From Allodiplogaster sudhausi (taxonomy: Eukaryota; Nematoda; Chromadorea; Rhabditida; Diplogasteridae), in the NCBI GenBank assembly GCA_945643635.1, contig CALZFC010000020.1, positions 1,477,501 through 1,541,500 on the forward strand: a stretch of DNA of 64,000 nucleotides. Direction: 5' to 3'. A program made the translations under genes and the position numbers. Of this stretch, positions 45,556 to 58,853 are shown piece by piece. The stretch's first letter is position 1; every line of letters starts with the position of its first letter. Under the pieces are notes generated by a model. It was given only the letters and a program-made list of their open reading frames with translations. It searched no databases and was not told the origin of the DNA.

Positions 45556-46624
45556 CCTTGCCCCTGCCTAATGAAAACAAGATGGAAAGACTTATCCTTT
45601 GAGAATCTGCCCTTTGATGTTGTTGTTTGACATCTCCAATGTACTACTTATCTACTTGTTCATTTTGAGTGTTCCTGAGCACGTTTCGTCGTGTATGTAC
45701 ATATTCCTTGATCGAATGCAGAACAAACTGGATATGACTCACACTTTTCAATTCTTTCAATTACTGTTATACTTGTGCCGACATTACGAGATGACAATAA
45801 GAACACTATATGTATGTAGACATGTAGATATCTATATTTAAACTTACTGGGCGAGAGGGGATGATGTTTATTGTGCTCTAGAGCAATTCGCAAGTATTAT
45901 AAATATTTATTTTTAGTTTTGTTCTCCTTTTTGTCTGATTATACACCCATATCTTTGCTTTTAAAGAATGATGGAAATGAAGGAGCCTTCACATTCTTCG
46001 TTCTCGCACGACAATTAGGGAAGAGCTCACAAATGTTCCATCTCCAGATCTTCGATCATGCGCAGTGAAAATGTTCTATTTTGGCTGAGACTGATTGTGA
46101 GCAACCGCTCTCCGGGAGGAGACACGAGACGAAATGGCAGAATCGTAAGGCAGTAGCAGGAGCTGAAGGAGTAAACACATTTGAGTGTGGAAGTAAATAA
46201 ATAAGATGCATCTGGCATTTTTCTCAATTGAGTGGTGGTGATGTTTATGGCGAGAGGGGTTGAAAAAGAGCGGGGTTGAGAGAGAGTGAGAGAGAGAGAG
46301 GGAGGATAGAGAGGAGAAAGAGGGAGGGGGAGAGAGTGAGAGAGAGTGAGAGAAACATAGAAATTTTAAGACTCGGGAATGCAGACTTGATTGTGGTGAT
46401 ATTAAGAGGAAATGGAAAAAAAGTGTGAATTGAAGAGAGCGAGTGAGAGACTGAGACAGAGTCAGTAAGAGTGAGAAAGAGAGAGAGAGAGAGAGAGAGA
46501 GACTGAGAAAGAGACAAAGAGAAAGGAAGTGTAGAAGTGAAGACTAGGAGAGGCGTGACCTCACTCCAGCCAGCCATTTCAGTCGTGCGCCCATAAAACT
46601 CGTGTACACTCCTGAACAACAAAC
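45556..46624. other. Spacer, GA-rich at its right end
   Basis: No gene supported. Impure GA tracts lie at 46275-46350 and 46435-46510, just before the minisatellite. Confidence 0.45.
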
Positions 46625-49551
46625 AATACAGGAAGAGACAGATAGAGACAGAGAGGAGAATAGAGAGAGAGAGAGCGAGAAATAGGGAGAGAGCAGATAG
46701 AGACAGAGAGGAGAATAGAGAGAGAGAGAGAGCGAGAAATAGGGAGAGAGCAGATAGAGACAGAGAGGAGAATAGAGAGAGAGAGAGAGAGCGAGAAATA
46801 GGGAGAGAGCAGATAGAGACAGAGGAGAATAGAGAGAGAGAGAGAGAGAGCGAGAAATAGGGAGAGAGCAGATAGAGACAGAGAGGAGAATAGAGAGAGA
46901 GAGAGAGCGAGAAATAGGGAGAGAGCAGATAGAGACAGAGAGGAGAATAGAGAGAGAGAGAGAGAGCGAGAAATAGGGAGAGAGCAGATAGAGACAGAGA
47001 GGAGAATAGAGAGAGAGAGAGAGAGCGAGAAATAGGGAGAGAGCAGATAGAGACAGAGAGGAGAATAGAGAGAGAGAGAGAGAGAGAGCGAGAAATAGGG
47101 AGAGAGCAGATAGAGACAGAGAGGAGAATAGAGAGAGAGAGAGAGCGAGAAATAGGGAGAGAGCAGATAGAGACAGAGAGGAGAATAGAGAGAGAGAGAG
47201 AGCGAGAAATAGGGAGAGAGCAGATAGAGACAGAGAGGAGAATAGAGAGAGAGAGAGAGAGCGAGAAATAGGGAGAGAGCAGATAGAGACAGAGAGGAGA
47301 ATAGAGAGAGAGAGAGAGCGAGAAATAGGGAGAGAGCAGATAGAGACAGAGAGGAGAATAGAGAGAGAGAGAGAGAGCGAGAAATAGGGAGAGAGCAGAT
47401 AGAGACAGAGAGGAGAATAGAGAGAGAGAGAGAGAGCGAGAAATAGGGAGAGAGCAGAGAGAGACAGAGAGGAGAATAGAGAGAGAGAGAGAGCGAGAAA
47501 TAGGGAGAGAGCAGATAGAGACAGAGAGGAGAATAGAGAGAGAGAGAGAGAGCGAGAAATAGGGAGAGAGCAGATAGAGACAGAGAGGAGAATAGAGGGA
47601 GAGAGAGAGAGCGAGAAATAGCGAGAGAGCAGATAGAGACAGAGAGGAGAATAGAGAGAGAGAGAGAGAGCGAGAAATAGGGAGAGAGCAGATAGAGACA
47701 GAGATTAGAATAGAGAGAGAGAGAGAGCGAGAAATAGGGAGAGAGCAGATAGAGACAGAGAGGAGAATAGAGAGAGAGAGAGAGCGAGAAATAGGGAGAG
47801 AGCAGATAGAGACAGAGAGGAGAATAGAGAGAGAGAGAGAGCGAGAAATAGGGTGAGAGCAGATAGAGACAGAGAGGAGAATAGAGAGAGAGAGAGAGAG
47901 AGAGCGAGAAATAGCGAGAGAGCAGATAGAGACAGAGAGGAGAATAGAGAGAGAGAGAGAGCGAGAAATAGGGAGAGAGCAGATAGAGACAGAGAGGAGA
48001 ATAGAGAGAGAGAGAGAGCGAGAATTAGGGAGAGAGCAGATAGAGACAGAGAGGAGAATAGAGAGAGAGAGAGCGAGAAATAGGGAAAGAGCAGATAGAG
48101 ACAGAGAGGAGAATAGAGAGAGAGAGAGAGAGCGAGAAATAGGGAGAGAGCAGATAGAGACAGAGAGGAGAATAGAGAGAGAGAGAGCGAGAAATAGGGA
48201 GAGAGCAGATAGAGACAGAGAGGAGAATAGAGAGAGAGAGAGAGCGAGAATTAGGGAGAGAGCAGATAGAGACAGAGATTAGAATAGAGAGAGAGAGAGA
48301 GCGAGAAATAGGGAGAGAGCAGATAGAGACAGAGAGGAGAATAGAGAGAGAGAGAGAGCGAGAAATAGGGAGAGAGCAGATAGAGACAGAGAGGAGAATA
48401 GAGAGAGAGAGAGAGCGAGAAATAGGGAGAGAGCAGATAGAGACAGAGAGGAGAATAGAGAGAGAGAGAGAGAGAGAGCGAGAAATAGGGAGAGAGCAGA
48501 TAGAGACAGAGATTAGAATAGAGAGAGAGAGAGAGCGAGAAATAGGGAGAGAGCAGATAGAGACAGAGAGGAGAATAGAGAGAGAGAGAGAGAGCGAGAA
48601 ATAGGGAGAGAGCAGATAGAGACAGAGAGGAGAATAGAGAGAGAGAGAGAGCGAGAAATAGGGTGAGAGCAGATAGAGACAGAGAGGAGAATAGAGAGAG
48701 AGAGAGAGAGAGAGCGAGAAATAGCGAGAGAGCAGATAGAGACAGAGAGGAGAATAGAGAGAGAGAGAGAGCGAGAAATAGGGAGAGAGCAGATAGAGAC
48801 AGAGAGGAGAATAGAGAGAGAGAGAGAGCGAGAATTAGGGAGAGAGCAGATAGAGACAGAGAGGAGAATAGAGAGAGAGAGAGCGAGAAATAGGGAAAGA
48901 GCAGATAGAGACAGAGAGGAGAATAGAGAGAGAGAGAGAGAGCGAGAAATAGGGAGAGAGCAGATAGAGACAGAGAGGAGAATAGAGAGAGAGAGAGCGA
49001 GAAATAGGGAGAGAGCAGATAGAGACAGAGAGGAGAATAGAGAGAGAGAGAGAGCGAGAAATAGGGAGAGAGCAGATAGAGACAGAGAGGAGAATAGAGA
49101 GAGAGAGAGAGCGAGAAATAGGGAGAGAGCAGATAGAGACAGAGAGGAGAATAGAGAGAGAGAGAGAGCGAGAAATAGGGAGAGAGCAGATAGAGACAGA
49201 GAGGAGAATAGAGAGAGAGTGAGCGAGAATTAGGGAGAGAGCAGATAGAGACAGAGAGGAGAATAGAGAGAGAGAGAGCGAGAAATAGGGAAAGAGCAGA
49301 TAGAGACAGAGAGGAGAATAGAGAGAGAGAGAGAGAGAGCTAGAAATAGGGAGAGAGCAGATAGAGACAGAGAGGAGAATAGAGAGAGAGAGAGCGAGAA
49401 ATAGGGAGAGAGCAGATAGAGACAGAGAGGAGAATAGAGAGAGAGAGAGAGCGAGAAATAGGGAGAGAGCAGATAGAGACAGAGAGGAGAATAGAGAGAG
49501 AGAGAGAGAGCGAGAAATAGGGAGAGAGCAGATAGAGACAGAGAGGAGAAT

Positions 49552-49582
<31 letters not shown>

Positions 49583-50130
49583 AATAGGGAGAGAGCAGAT
49601 AGAGACAGAGATTAGAATAGAGAGAGAGAGAGAGCGAGAAATAGGGAGAGAGCAGATAGAGACAGAGAGGAGAATAGAGAGAGAGAGAGAGAGCGAGAAA
49701 TAGGGAGAGAGCAGATAGAGACAGAGAGGAGAATAGAGAGAGAGAGAGAGAGCGAGAAATAGGGTGAGAGCAGATAGAGACAGAGAGGAGAATAGAGAGA
49801 GAGAGAGAGAGAGAGAGCGAGAAATAGCGAGAGAGCAGATAGAGACAGAGAGGAGAATAGAGAGAGAGAGAGAGAGAGAGAAATAGGGAGAGAGCAGATA
49901 GAGACAGAGAGGAGAATAGAGAGAGAGAGAGAGCGAGAATTAGGGAGAGAGCAGATAGAGACAGAGAGGAGAATAGAGAGAGAGAGAGCGAGAAATAGGG
50001 AGAGAGCAGATAGAGACAGAGAGGAGAATAGAGAGAGAGAGAGCGAGAAATAGGGAGAGAGCAGATAGAGACAGAGAGGAGAATAGAGAGAGAGAGAGAG
50101 CGAGAAATAGGGAGAGAGCAGATAGAGGAA
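46625..50130 (+). repeat. 3.5-kb GA-rich minisatellite, about 60 units
   Basis: A unit of roughly 54-60 bp repeats head to tail. Its constant parts are GCAGATAGAGACAGAGAG, GAGAATAG, a (GA)5-10 stretch of variable length, and GCGAGAAATAGGGAGA. Diagnostic variants (GAGATTAGAATAG, GGGTGAGAGC, AGAATTAGGG, AGGGAAAGAGC) recur in the same order about 810 bp apart: segment 47853-48083 is repeated at 48663-48893. This indicates higher-order duplication. Purines fill nearly all of the plus strand. ORFs through it are not genes. Confidence 0.97.
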
Positions 50131-51610
50131 AAAGAGTGAGTTGGTTTGAAATACTGAAAATCAGAGAGTGAAAGTTAGCATGAAATGTCGAGAAGAAGAG
50201 AAGAGGCGACCAAAAAGAAAGAGATATGTATTTTGGAGATTAATAAAGAATACAGAAAAGAGAGTGGAAAAGAGTGAAGGAGTTGGGCGAGAAGTTCTGA
50301 TCAGAACTTTCGTTCTCAAGTAAAATACTTGACAGATGACAGAGTTCTACCGTAAGTAATAAAGTCAATTTCATCAACACTTGTCTGGTATTCCACGGCG
50401 GAGCAAAGAGCAAAGATGAAAACACTTAATTCTTTGCGCTGTGTGAAAAAAGGACCGACTCCTATGCATCACGAAAATGTTCATCTGCTCGGTCCATTTT
50501 TGGCCTGTTCCTCTTGCAGTTGAAAGGCCGAGTTGATGAGATCATCCAGGAGGTAATCTAGAATTCTCTTTAAGACTTTTTGCGGACTGATGAATGCACT
50601 CACTTATCAGTCTATGCCTGTACCTTTTACTTGCTGTGATAAAAGTTCACTTTGCACTTGCCGTATATGTACTATTGCTTTTTTTGTCTGATTTTAAGAT
50701 CTATGAACAATTTGTCTCCTCAGACGACAAAGTAACTAGGCAAGTCTTACATGACTTCCTTTTTATATTCATTTGTTTTCATAAGAGTACATTCGCACTT
50801 TGAGATGTCGAGTTTATCAGGAGATATGTACGCACTATCCATCATTGGATACGAAGGAGTTTCTTGGAATTTTAGGAGAGTAGACGTATGTATTAAGAGA
50901 GTCGTTTTCTCTTCTCTTGATTGATAATGAATGGAATGAGTAAGTGCGTGGGAAAACCTTTTGCGCTCACTTTCTTGTAATAAATAGTCTGGCAATATTG
51001 GCATGGCAACCTGTCTGGTTATTCTATTCCTTATCTCTTTCTCTCTCTCTCAGTTTCCCTTATCTCTTTTTCTCCTTAGCTCGCTCTCGCAGTCTTTCTC
51101 TCCTTCTCTTCTTCTCTCTCTCTCTTGAAATCTCTCTCCTCTTCTTATCTTTCCAATTGTTTGTCGCATGATGCGTGCTAATCGCCATAGTTAGAAGCTG
51201 AAAAACAGAAACGCGTTCTTTCCTTATCCAGCAGGCCTCTTATCCTTGGAATTTTACTAGAGCCATGACATTTCTAACTCGTTGTTTCTAACTCGTAATG
51301 AAAATGTAAATCAGATTTTTTTTTTCTTATGAAACCTCAAATTTCAGATTTGTAAATAATAATAACAATATTTTTCTCAGCATTTATTTTTATTTTCGAC
51401 ACTAAAATGTTGTGAAATTGCGATGACTTCCCTGGAGCTTGAATTATGCATGCATTATCTTCCTTTTTTAAATTTTTTTGCTAAGTCATAACTATAAGTT
51501 GTATCTTATCTTCACGTACAATGACGTAATTGGAGATACGGAGCTTGTAATTAAAAATATATATATTTTAAATAAATATTTATAAGTTGATCTACTCAGA
51601 AGAGGGAGCA
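50131..51610. other. Spacer before the UGT gene
   Basis: No gene supported. TC tracts at about 51036-51150. No TATA box was clear before the UGT start. Confidence 0.45.
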
Positions 51611-54600
51611 ATGTCCATGCTCCTCTCCTTGTCTTCTCCTCGAGGTCTGCGACTCTTCCCTCTTCTTCTTCTTCTTTTCGTCTCGTCCGCTTCCTCGCTC
51701 AAGTTCCTCGGCTACAATCCAATCTTCGCGCATAGCCATTCCAACTTTATCGGAAAGATTGCCGATACGCTCATTGATGCCGGTCATGAAGTGGTAAGAT
51801 AATATACATACAAATAAAAATAAAAATATATATTCTATTTAAAATTAATTTTTCGCTTTATTACTACTATTCTCAAAGCATGTCAAAGAAAATAAAAATT
51901 ATATTACCGTATTTTCTCAATTAGTACCCCGGGGTGCTATTTTTCAATGCCCGGGCACTATTAGAGGGAGGTTTGCAATTTTGCAACGTGAAACTAAAAG
52001 TTTGATATTAACATTTTGTTCCCCAAAAAACTCAGAGACCGAATTCAATGGTATTAATACTGGGATATACGTTTTACAACAGATTTTGAATGAATTGTTA
52101 GAGAGGATTCAAATAAAGGGGTACAAATAGAATTAGCTGAGTCATAGAGTACGCACTGCTTTGCATGCAATTCGCATAATTCTTAACTTCAAACGAACAG
52201 AAGTGATGAAAAGTGGATTGCTGATTCGTGGAATTGAGCCCAATTATTGACTTATGCGGTCTCGAAAAACCTTCACGGTGCATATTAATTGCTATCTGTT
52301 ACAAATATGTATATTGCGATGGTTATTCCTTAGAATGCCCTAAGTGTTTACAACGAATCTAATGAAATTATATATGCCTGAGAACTTGACGTTTCCATTC
52401 CAAGAAGTCTTTTCCACGAGCTTCCTTATAATTTTCGCAGCATTATACAATACAAAGAAATGTCTGAACAATAGAGAATCATGTGACCATGTGAACTACA
52501 ATTTTCATCTTTTTTAACGAACAAATCTTTGAACTTATCTTGCACTTCCAAAGTAACAAAGGAGAAATTGTCTATTAAGTGTAACAAATAAATGACATGA
52601 ATCTCTTCATACATACATACAGTCCCGCCCAACATTTCAGCGGCATAAATTAATTAGATTAATTTAAATAATTTCAATTGGAATTTGAGCGATATTAGGC
52701 AATTTTACGCAGTTTCTTGTGTTTGTTTGGGTGGTTTTTGGCATGCTGAACAAGTACATACAGTCAGATTTTAAAAAGAAGCTGAAATGACCGTTTAAAA
52801 ACGAATTCAGAAGGTTTTAGGAGGGACATGACCGTGTTTTAGGTGCCTTCAAAAAAACAAAACGACGGCACCCAAAAGACGGCCACGACCTTCCTAAAAC
52901 CGGCCGAATTCGTTCTTAAACGGTCATTTCATGTTCTTTTAAAAATCTGACTGTATGTACTTGTTCAGCATATCACAAACCACCCAAACAAATACAAGAA
53001 ACTGCGTAAAAGTGTCTAATATCGCTCAAATACCAATTGAAATTATTTAAATTAATCTAATTAATCTAATTACTTTATGTACCTGAAATGTTGGGCGGGA
53101 CTGTATATGCTTCTTTCTTCGGCGAAAAAACAAGAACTAAATTCCTGTAGAAAACGTGCAGCTAATTGTCAGCTGCAGTGCTGCAAACATCGAGGGGTCA
53201 TGGATCGGATAAATCCTCGCAATTTGTGACTCCTTGAGGTGCTTCTCACGCCGATCATCAACAATCTGGTGGCGAATCGAACGAGCAAACACGCGAGATT
53301 CATCATGATTCCGCCGAATGACGCCAACCAAGGCTACGGAGAAGTTCAGGCCGATCTCATGGGCCGGCAACTCTGGAAGACGGACAGCAACGATGTCTTC
53401 ATGATGATAAATGTAAATTTTTTAAATCTTTTATAAAAAAAACATCGTAATAGTGATTTTTATTCACTTTTACTTGCTTTATATGACAACGAAAATTGTC
53501 GTAAATTTTTTTAATGGATTTGTAAGTGGGAAAATGATGAACTCTTATTCTAAAAATAAATCTCCCTTTTCAGCCAGTCTACGAGCTTAGCTCTCGTCTT
53601 TCCAGCCAGTGCGAAAGTTAGTGTATTTTTCTACAACTAATAAAATAATTTATTTATTCAGGTTCGATTATGATTATCTTTTAAAAGTTTATTTAATATT
53701 TGAACAAAATAAACGTTTAATATTAGCATCCTTCAATCGGGCATCTTTAAAGGAGCTCGAGACTCAAACGCAGTCGGTTTGAATTTTCCTGTCCGGAGAA
53801 ATCGCTCTAAATCGCATGCTCTAGCAAGCAAAAGGCGCGAATTCAAAAGTAAGTTTTTGTCTGCTTTAAGCTACACTCACGACGCCGGGCGTTCTCGCGC
53901 AGCTGCAAGCTGAGCACTTTGATGCTGCCTTCAGCGAATCCTTCGACCAGTGCGGATTCGGTCATTTTTCTAATTTATCTTTGTGTCAATTTTATTTACA
54001 ATTCTTGAAGAAAAATCATATTTATGCATTTATATTAAAAATCATATTTAGAATAACAAGAGTATTGTTTGTAATATGGATGATAATATGAATGATAAAG
54101 GAATAATTTACCGGTAATTCTTAGATGACGGGTGAATAATTTACGTCATAAACATTGTTCAGGTGTCTTCAACCTGCTCGGCATTGACAAGTATGCCGTG
54201 ACCTACAGCATGTCCATTATGGATGGCTTCTTCCGCGCCACCGGCGCGCCGTCTCCGCCAAGCTACGTGCCAAGTATGGATTGGAGCAGAGAGGGCGGGG
54301 CCTAGAGTGGTATGGATTGGAGCGGTGAGGGCGGGGCATAGAGCGCCGAAAAAGGGCGTTTCTAGAATCAAGTATGGATTAGAGCAGGGCGTGGCTTATA
54401 TGACTTAAGGGGGCGTGGCCAATTATCAAGTATGGAGTGGAACAGAGTGGGCGGAGCCTTTATTGGCGGAAGGGGCGTGTGCCTACGTGCCTAATTAATG
54501 TACGGAAGAGGCTTCTTATAATAAAGGGCAGTGTTATGATCTCAAATAAGATTATTGTAATCGAGTGAGCGGAGCTTATGAATATTTTGAAGGACTGCTA

Positions 54601-56739
54601 AGTCCGGAAGGCGACGAGATGACGATGAAGCAGCGCTTCTGGAATCTGCTGGCGAGCGTGGCCATCTCGATCATCAACGGCCGCATCACATCGGATGGCC
54701 AGGCCGTCTTTGACCGCCTGTATCCGGGCAGACCGCCCCTTCTGGTTGGCCGCTTTGTCATACGGAGCTGAACAAGCGACATTAGAGATGGACAATATGT
54801 TTTTTCTTTGTATATCCTATGGAAAAAATAAGTTAGAAAATATAACAAAACCGATAATAGCGCTTATAATTGAAATGACAACGCATGGATATTTTCATCG
54901 ATGTATTTGCATGGCAATCAATACAAAGGGAAGATATGTAGGGTGCACCAAAAAAAAAAAGAATAATTTAAGGATGTCGTGCACAACTCGACGTACTTCT
55001 TCATCAACAGCGAGCCGCTCGTCGACTTTCCGCAGCCGAGCGTCGCCAAGATGGTCTTTGTCGGCGGCATCGCAGTGCCGCCGCCGGCCGAGCGTGCCGC
55101 TTTTGTGCTCCCACCTGTTTGTTCTATTTATTTTATTTTATTTTAGTTTACTTTTTTATTATTATTATTACTTTTAAAAGTAGACAGAATTAGTGTGAAG
55201 AGCATGGCCACATTTCAAAGGCCAAAAAGCAGTACACAGAGATCGTAGGAAGAGAAAAGAAGAGCGCTTTAGGAGATGCTGAAGCTGCTCGACGCCAGCA
55301 CCCACACCGTGTACATATCGTTCGGCTCCGTCATGATGGCCAGCTATATGCCGAGCTCTTTTAAGGTGCCTACATTTTTATTTCTATTTTTTTGGAGTAA
55401 AAAATATCTTTTAAAAAACACTATAAAAATAATTTTTAAAAAAGTGCAAAAAAACAGGAAGCAATTCGCGCTGCGGCCCGTCTGAATCCGGAAGTCACCT
55501 TCATCTGGAAGTACGAGACGCCAGAGGACGGCGTCGCCGACGGGCTCGACAATCTCGTGCCCCTCAAGTGGCTGCCGCAACTCGAGCTGCTGAGTTTGTG
55601 TTTCTCTATCTTTCTCTCTCTCTATCTTTATCTCTCTTTCTTCATTTTTGTCTCTCTTCATTTCTGTCTCTCTCCTCTGCCTCTTCTCTTTCTTTCTCTC
55701 TATCTTTTCTCTCTCTCGTGCACTCTCTCTCTCTCTATTTCTATCTTTCTCTTTCTCTTCTCTTTCTTCCTGTCTCTCCTCTCTCTCTCAGTTCGTCTCT
55801 CTTTCTTTTCTCTCTCGCTATCATCAATTCTCCTTCTGTCTTCTCTCTTTCTCTCATTCTTTCCCTCTCTCTTCTCAGACTCTGGCCGGCTCTCCGCCTT
55901 CCTGACGCACGCGGGCGCTGGCTCTGCGATGGAGGCGATAGCGGCGGGCGTGCCGATCGTGGCGGTGCCCGTGATGGCCGATCAGATGAGGAACGGAGCC
56001 ATGATCAGGCGACTCGGCAGCGGCGTCACCCTTGACAAGAGCGCGCTCAGCCAGAGGGACACCGTGGCAAGAGCAGTCGCAAGGGTCATCGAGGACAAGA
56101 GGTGAGCAGAGAGAGAGAGAGAGAGAGAGAGGGAGATAGACAGAGAGAGAGAGGGAGAGAGAGACAGAGAGAAAGAGAGAGAGAGAGAGAAAGAGAGGTT
56201 ACTGTATTGAATTCAGTTATTCGGGCCGCTTATGTGAAAGATACTGTTATGTTCCCATGTAATTCTTTATTCTCATTCAAGTAACATTCAAGTTATCGCA
56301 CTTGTGTCCAGCAGTTTCACGAAATTTTTTAAATATAACGAATTAACGAAAAAAAACTTATGATTACATCGTTTTTTCTCTCTAATTATTCTGGATCTCT
56401 ATTGTACCTCTGCCTCCTCCTTCTCCCTCTCCGTTCTCTCCCTCTCTCTCTCTCCCTTCCAGCTTCTCCACGCGTGCCCGTGAAGTGGCAGCGATGCTGG
56501 CGGACCAGCCCGAGCCGCCTCGCGCTCGTCTCGTCTCTCATTTTGAGTTCATGGCTCGCCACGGCCCGCTCCGGCTGCTCGACCACCACGCGCGTCTCAT
56601 GGGCTGGATCGACTACTACAACCTGGACATTCTGGCTATCCTCTTCCTCGCCCTTTCCGCACTCTCAATCGTTGTCTTCCTCGCTATTCGGTGGAGTCTG
56701 AAGATGCTCAGGCTGAACCTCAAGACCAAGAAAGAATGA
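51611..56739 (+). CDS. UDP-glucuronosyltransferase (UGT)
   Basis: Twelve exons, 51611-51793, 53239-53412, 53574-53616, 53727-53776, 53903-53960, 54163-54273, 54593-54744, 54973-55116, 55273-55365, 55458-55593, 55879-56101 and 56463-56739, close to 547 residues. Residues 1-28 are a signal peptide. IFAHSHSNFIGKIAD holds the catalytic-position His (about 41-43). FDAAFSESFDQCGFGVFNLL and TVYISFGSV are typical UGT blocks. WLPQLELLNSGRLSAFLTHA at about 374 onward opens the sugar-nucleotide signature, which continues to ADQ. A membrane span lies at about 509-531. The C-terminus KTKKE fits a KxKxx ER-retrieval signal. It would conjugate small lipophilic molecules in the ER lumen. The signature reads THAGAGS where many UGTs have HGG. 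Intron 1 carries a MITE. Confidence 0.93.
52618..53105. mobile_element. Fully palindromic MITE flanked by TA (Tc1/mariner-like)
   Basis: The element spans 52620-53103 (484 bp). It begins CAGTCCCGCCCAACATTTC and ends with the reverse complement. The two halves pair along nearly their whole length around a centre near 52860, for example ATCTGACTGTATGTACTTGT against its complement. TA dinucleotides flank both ends (52618-52619, 53104-53105), as after Tc1/mariner-type insertion. No ORF. Located in UGT intron 1, it would form a very long hairpin in the pre-mRNA. Confidence 0.9.
54270..54460 (+). repeat. Tandem copies of a donor-site neighbourhood in UGT intron 6
   Basis: The real donor reads CCAA|GTATGGATTGGAGCAGAG. 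Diverged copies of (T/A)CAAGTATGGA(T/G)T(G/A)GA follow near 54310 (as GGTATGGATTGGAGC), 54370 and 54428. Each is followed by GGGCGTGGC or GGGCGGGGC-like text. Each copy keeps a GT donor. Confidence 0.75.
55600..55876 (+). repeat. TC tract before UGT exon 11
   Basis: Pyrimidine-rich intron 10. The GA tract at 56107-56200 begins right after the exon 11 donor, so exon 11 is bracketed by complementary tracts. Confidence 0.88.
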
Positions 56740-58853
56740 AATCTTCCAACAAAAAAAAGAGTTCCGTAAGCGGGTCATAAAATAATGAAAACGGTGCTAG
56801 ACATTACTGTAGAATTAGAAAGTAAGGAAAAGAAAATGCGCCAAGAACCCCTGTCCATAATATTTTCGCTGGCTTTACGAAAAGGCCGAAAACCTGCGGC
56901 TTTCCGGCGTACGTGATTCTCTTATGGGGAGAATTGGACGTTTTGTGATCAAAGTTGTCTAGTTGTAGTACGATACCAATTCTATAACCTTTGTTTAGGA
57001 CAATGAAAGTATTCTTTTTGTGCAAATTAAGTAGCGCCACATATTCAAACGAATTAGTTAAAGAATAAAGGTGTACTTCAAGAGAATTTTTAGAACTTTT
57101 TTTTATTAAAGAGAACATGAATATTTTTGTGCACATATGTATATGTGTGTTATAAATCGTTTGCATTATTAGAAGAAGTTACCTTTATTTTTGTTATAAT
57201 TGAATTCTTTATTGCAATTGCTCTTCATTTTCAACTTATTCTGCTGTCAGCCATAAATGCTTCCATTGTGTGTGTGAAAGAGCAGCTTATTGTTAGAAGC
57301 TTTGATAGAGAACGGAAACGAAATTCAGCGACACAAAACTCTTCTACGAAGACATCCATTTTCTTCACTTCGGCATCAGAATTTAAATATTTAAGATACA
57401 GCTTCCCCCTTTAACAGACGTAACAACTCTTTCCCAATGTCTATTATTTGTGACTTCTCATAATGCCATGTGATTCTTGTAAATGAGAGGTGGAGAAGGA
57501 CGTTTGGTTTCGAGACTAAATTTGTAAATTGGTTTGACTCGCTCTCTGGGCTCTACGTCAAATACATATGTATGGTTATGGTTTAATGATATAGTAAATG
57601 TAAACTGTGGTAATTTATCGGCCGCTTATCCAAACGGTTCTCTGAGCTTATCTGAATGATAATGATGAAGAGTTCAACTAGATAAGACCTCTCCTTTCGG
57701 GGATCTTCGAGCAGAAAGGCAGCATTTCTTAACGCTTCTCGTGAAAGTAATCAAAAAAGGAAATCTCATGTGAACCAAAAAAATTAGCACCTTAATTTAT
57801 GAGCAAAATGATCGTAGATTAGTTGGAAATGTGTAAGAAGGTTACTTTTTCAATGTCTTGATGTTCACAAGTCAAATGTAACGTTTTATTAAACAGCAAC
57901 GATTGTCTCCATAAACGTGATCTTTTATGCCTTCATTCTTCAAGCGCCTTTCTGCCTTTCTAAAATAACAATTAATAGCTCCTAAATTTCACCACTCAGA
58001 TGAAGGTGACAAAGGTCAGCTAAAAGCACATTTTTCTTTGATAAGGTACGTGTTCTTGCGACCAAAGGTTTTATATTTTATTAGATACAATTGAATAAGT
58101 TTACGCGATCGCGCATAATTTGACTTTTTACTAATATAATTTTGCTAAACTTCCGTAATATACTGTATCGAGAAGATAAATTCGTTAGAAAAGAAAAAGT
58201 TCTTCCATGTTGTGCCTGCACGTTGACTGACAATAGATCCGTGACAGCCTGTGCTTCTATAATTAAGGCACTATATTTTTTCCTTCACCAAAACTCATAC
58301 AAAGTTTATTGCTTAGAATAGGTGCGATATTTCTTTAGGCGTGAACTTGCCATTTTATCGTCATCTTCATACTTATTCACATGTTGCAAACATAAAGTAT
58401 TATGTATATTTTTTCTTACTTAAATGAAATGTCATGAAAAAAATATAGAGTTGATCGAGATTAAGTCCGTTGATTCCCACAACGCGACATGTTTGAATCT
58501 TTGTTCGAATCGGCGAATGTCAAAAGACGGAAAAATGTATAGTTTGGCATCTATTTTTTTTTCTCGTCTTCTTCTTTACTTTCCTTCCTCAAACACCCTT
58601 TGTTGAGTCATCACCCTGCTTATAATGCATTTTCATAATTAATTCCCCACCTCTCAATTAGTGCTTCCTTGATAAAGCCAATGAAAACTCTCCCTCTTGT
58701 AAACCCCCCCCCCCCCCCTTCTTTTTCTAATCGTACCAATCCCTCGCAAGATCATTGAAAAATATTATCCGAGTACTAATAGAGAAAATACTGTAAGTAC
58801 ATACATATGTATATTTGCGTAAATAACGCAATAAAGAAATTCCAGCAAACTCA
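56740..58853. other. Spacer between UGT and the first receptor
   Basis: AT-rich. A 15-base C run lies near 58705-58719. ORFs here have no motif or splice partner. TTCCAG, eight bases before the receptor ATG, is a possible spliced-leader acceptor. Confidence 0.45.

Noticed and set aside
46625..50130. ORFs rich in Arg/Glu across the minisatellite
   Set aside because: Pure consequence of GA repeats; the same unit repeats dozens of times with frame-changing length variants.
52620..53103. CRISPR-like or long-hairpin RNA gene
   Set aside because: One palindrome with TA flanks and no spacer-repeat structure; best explained as a MITE.
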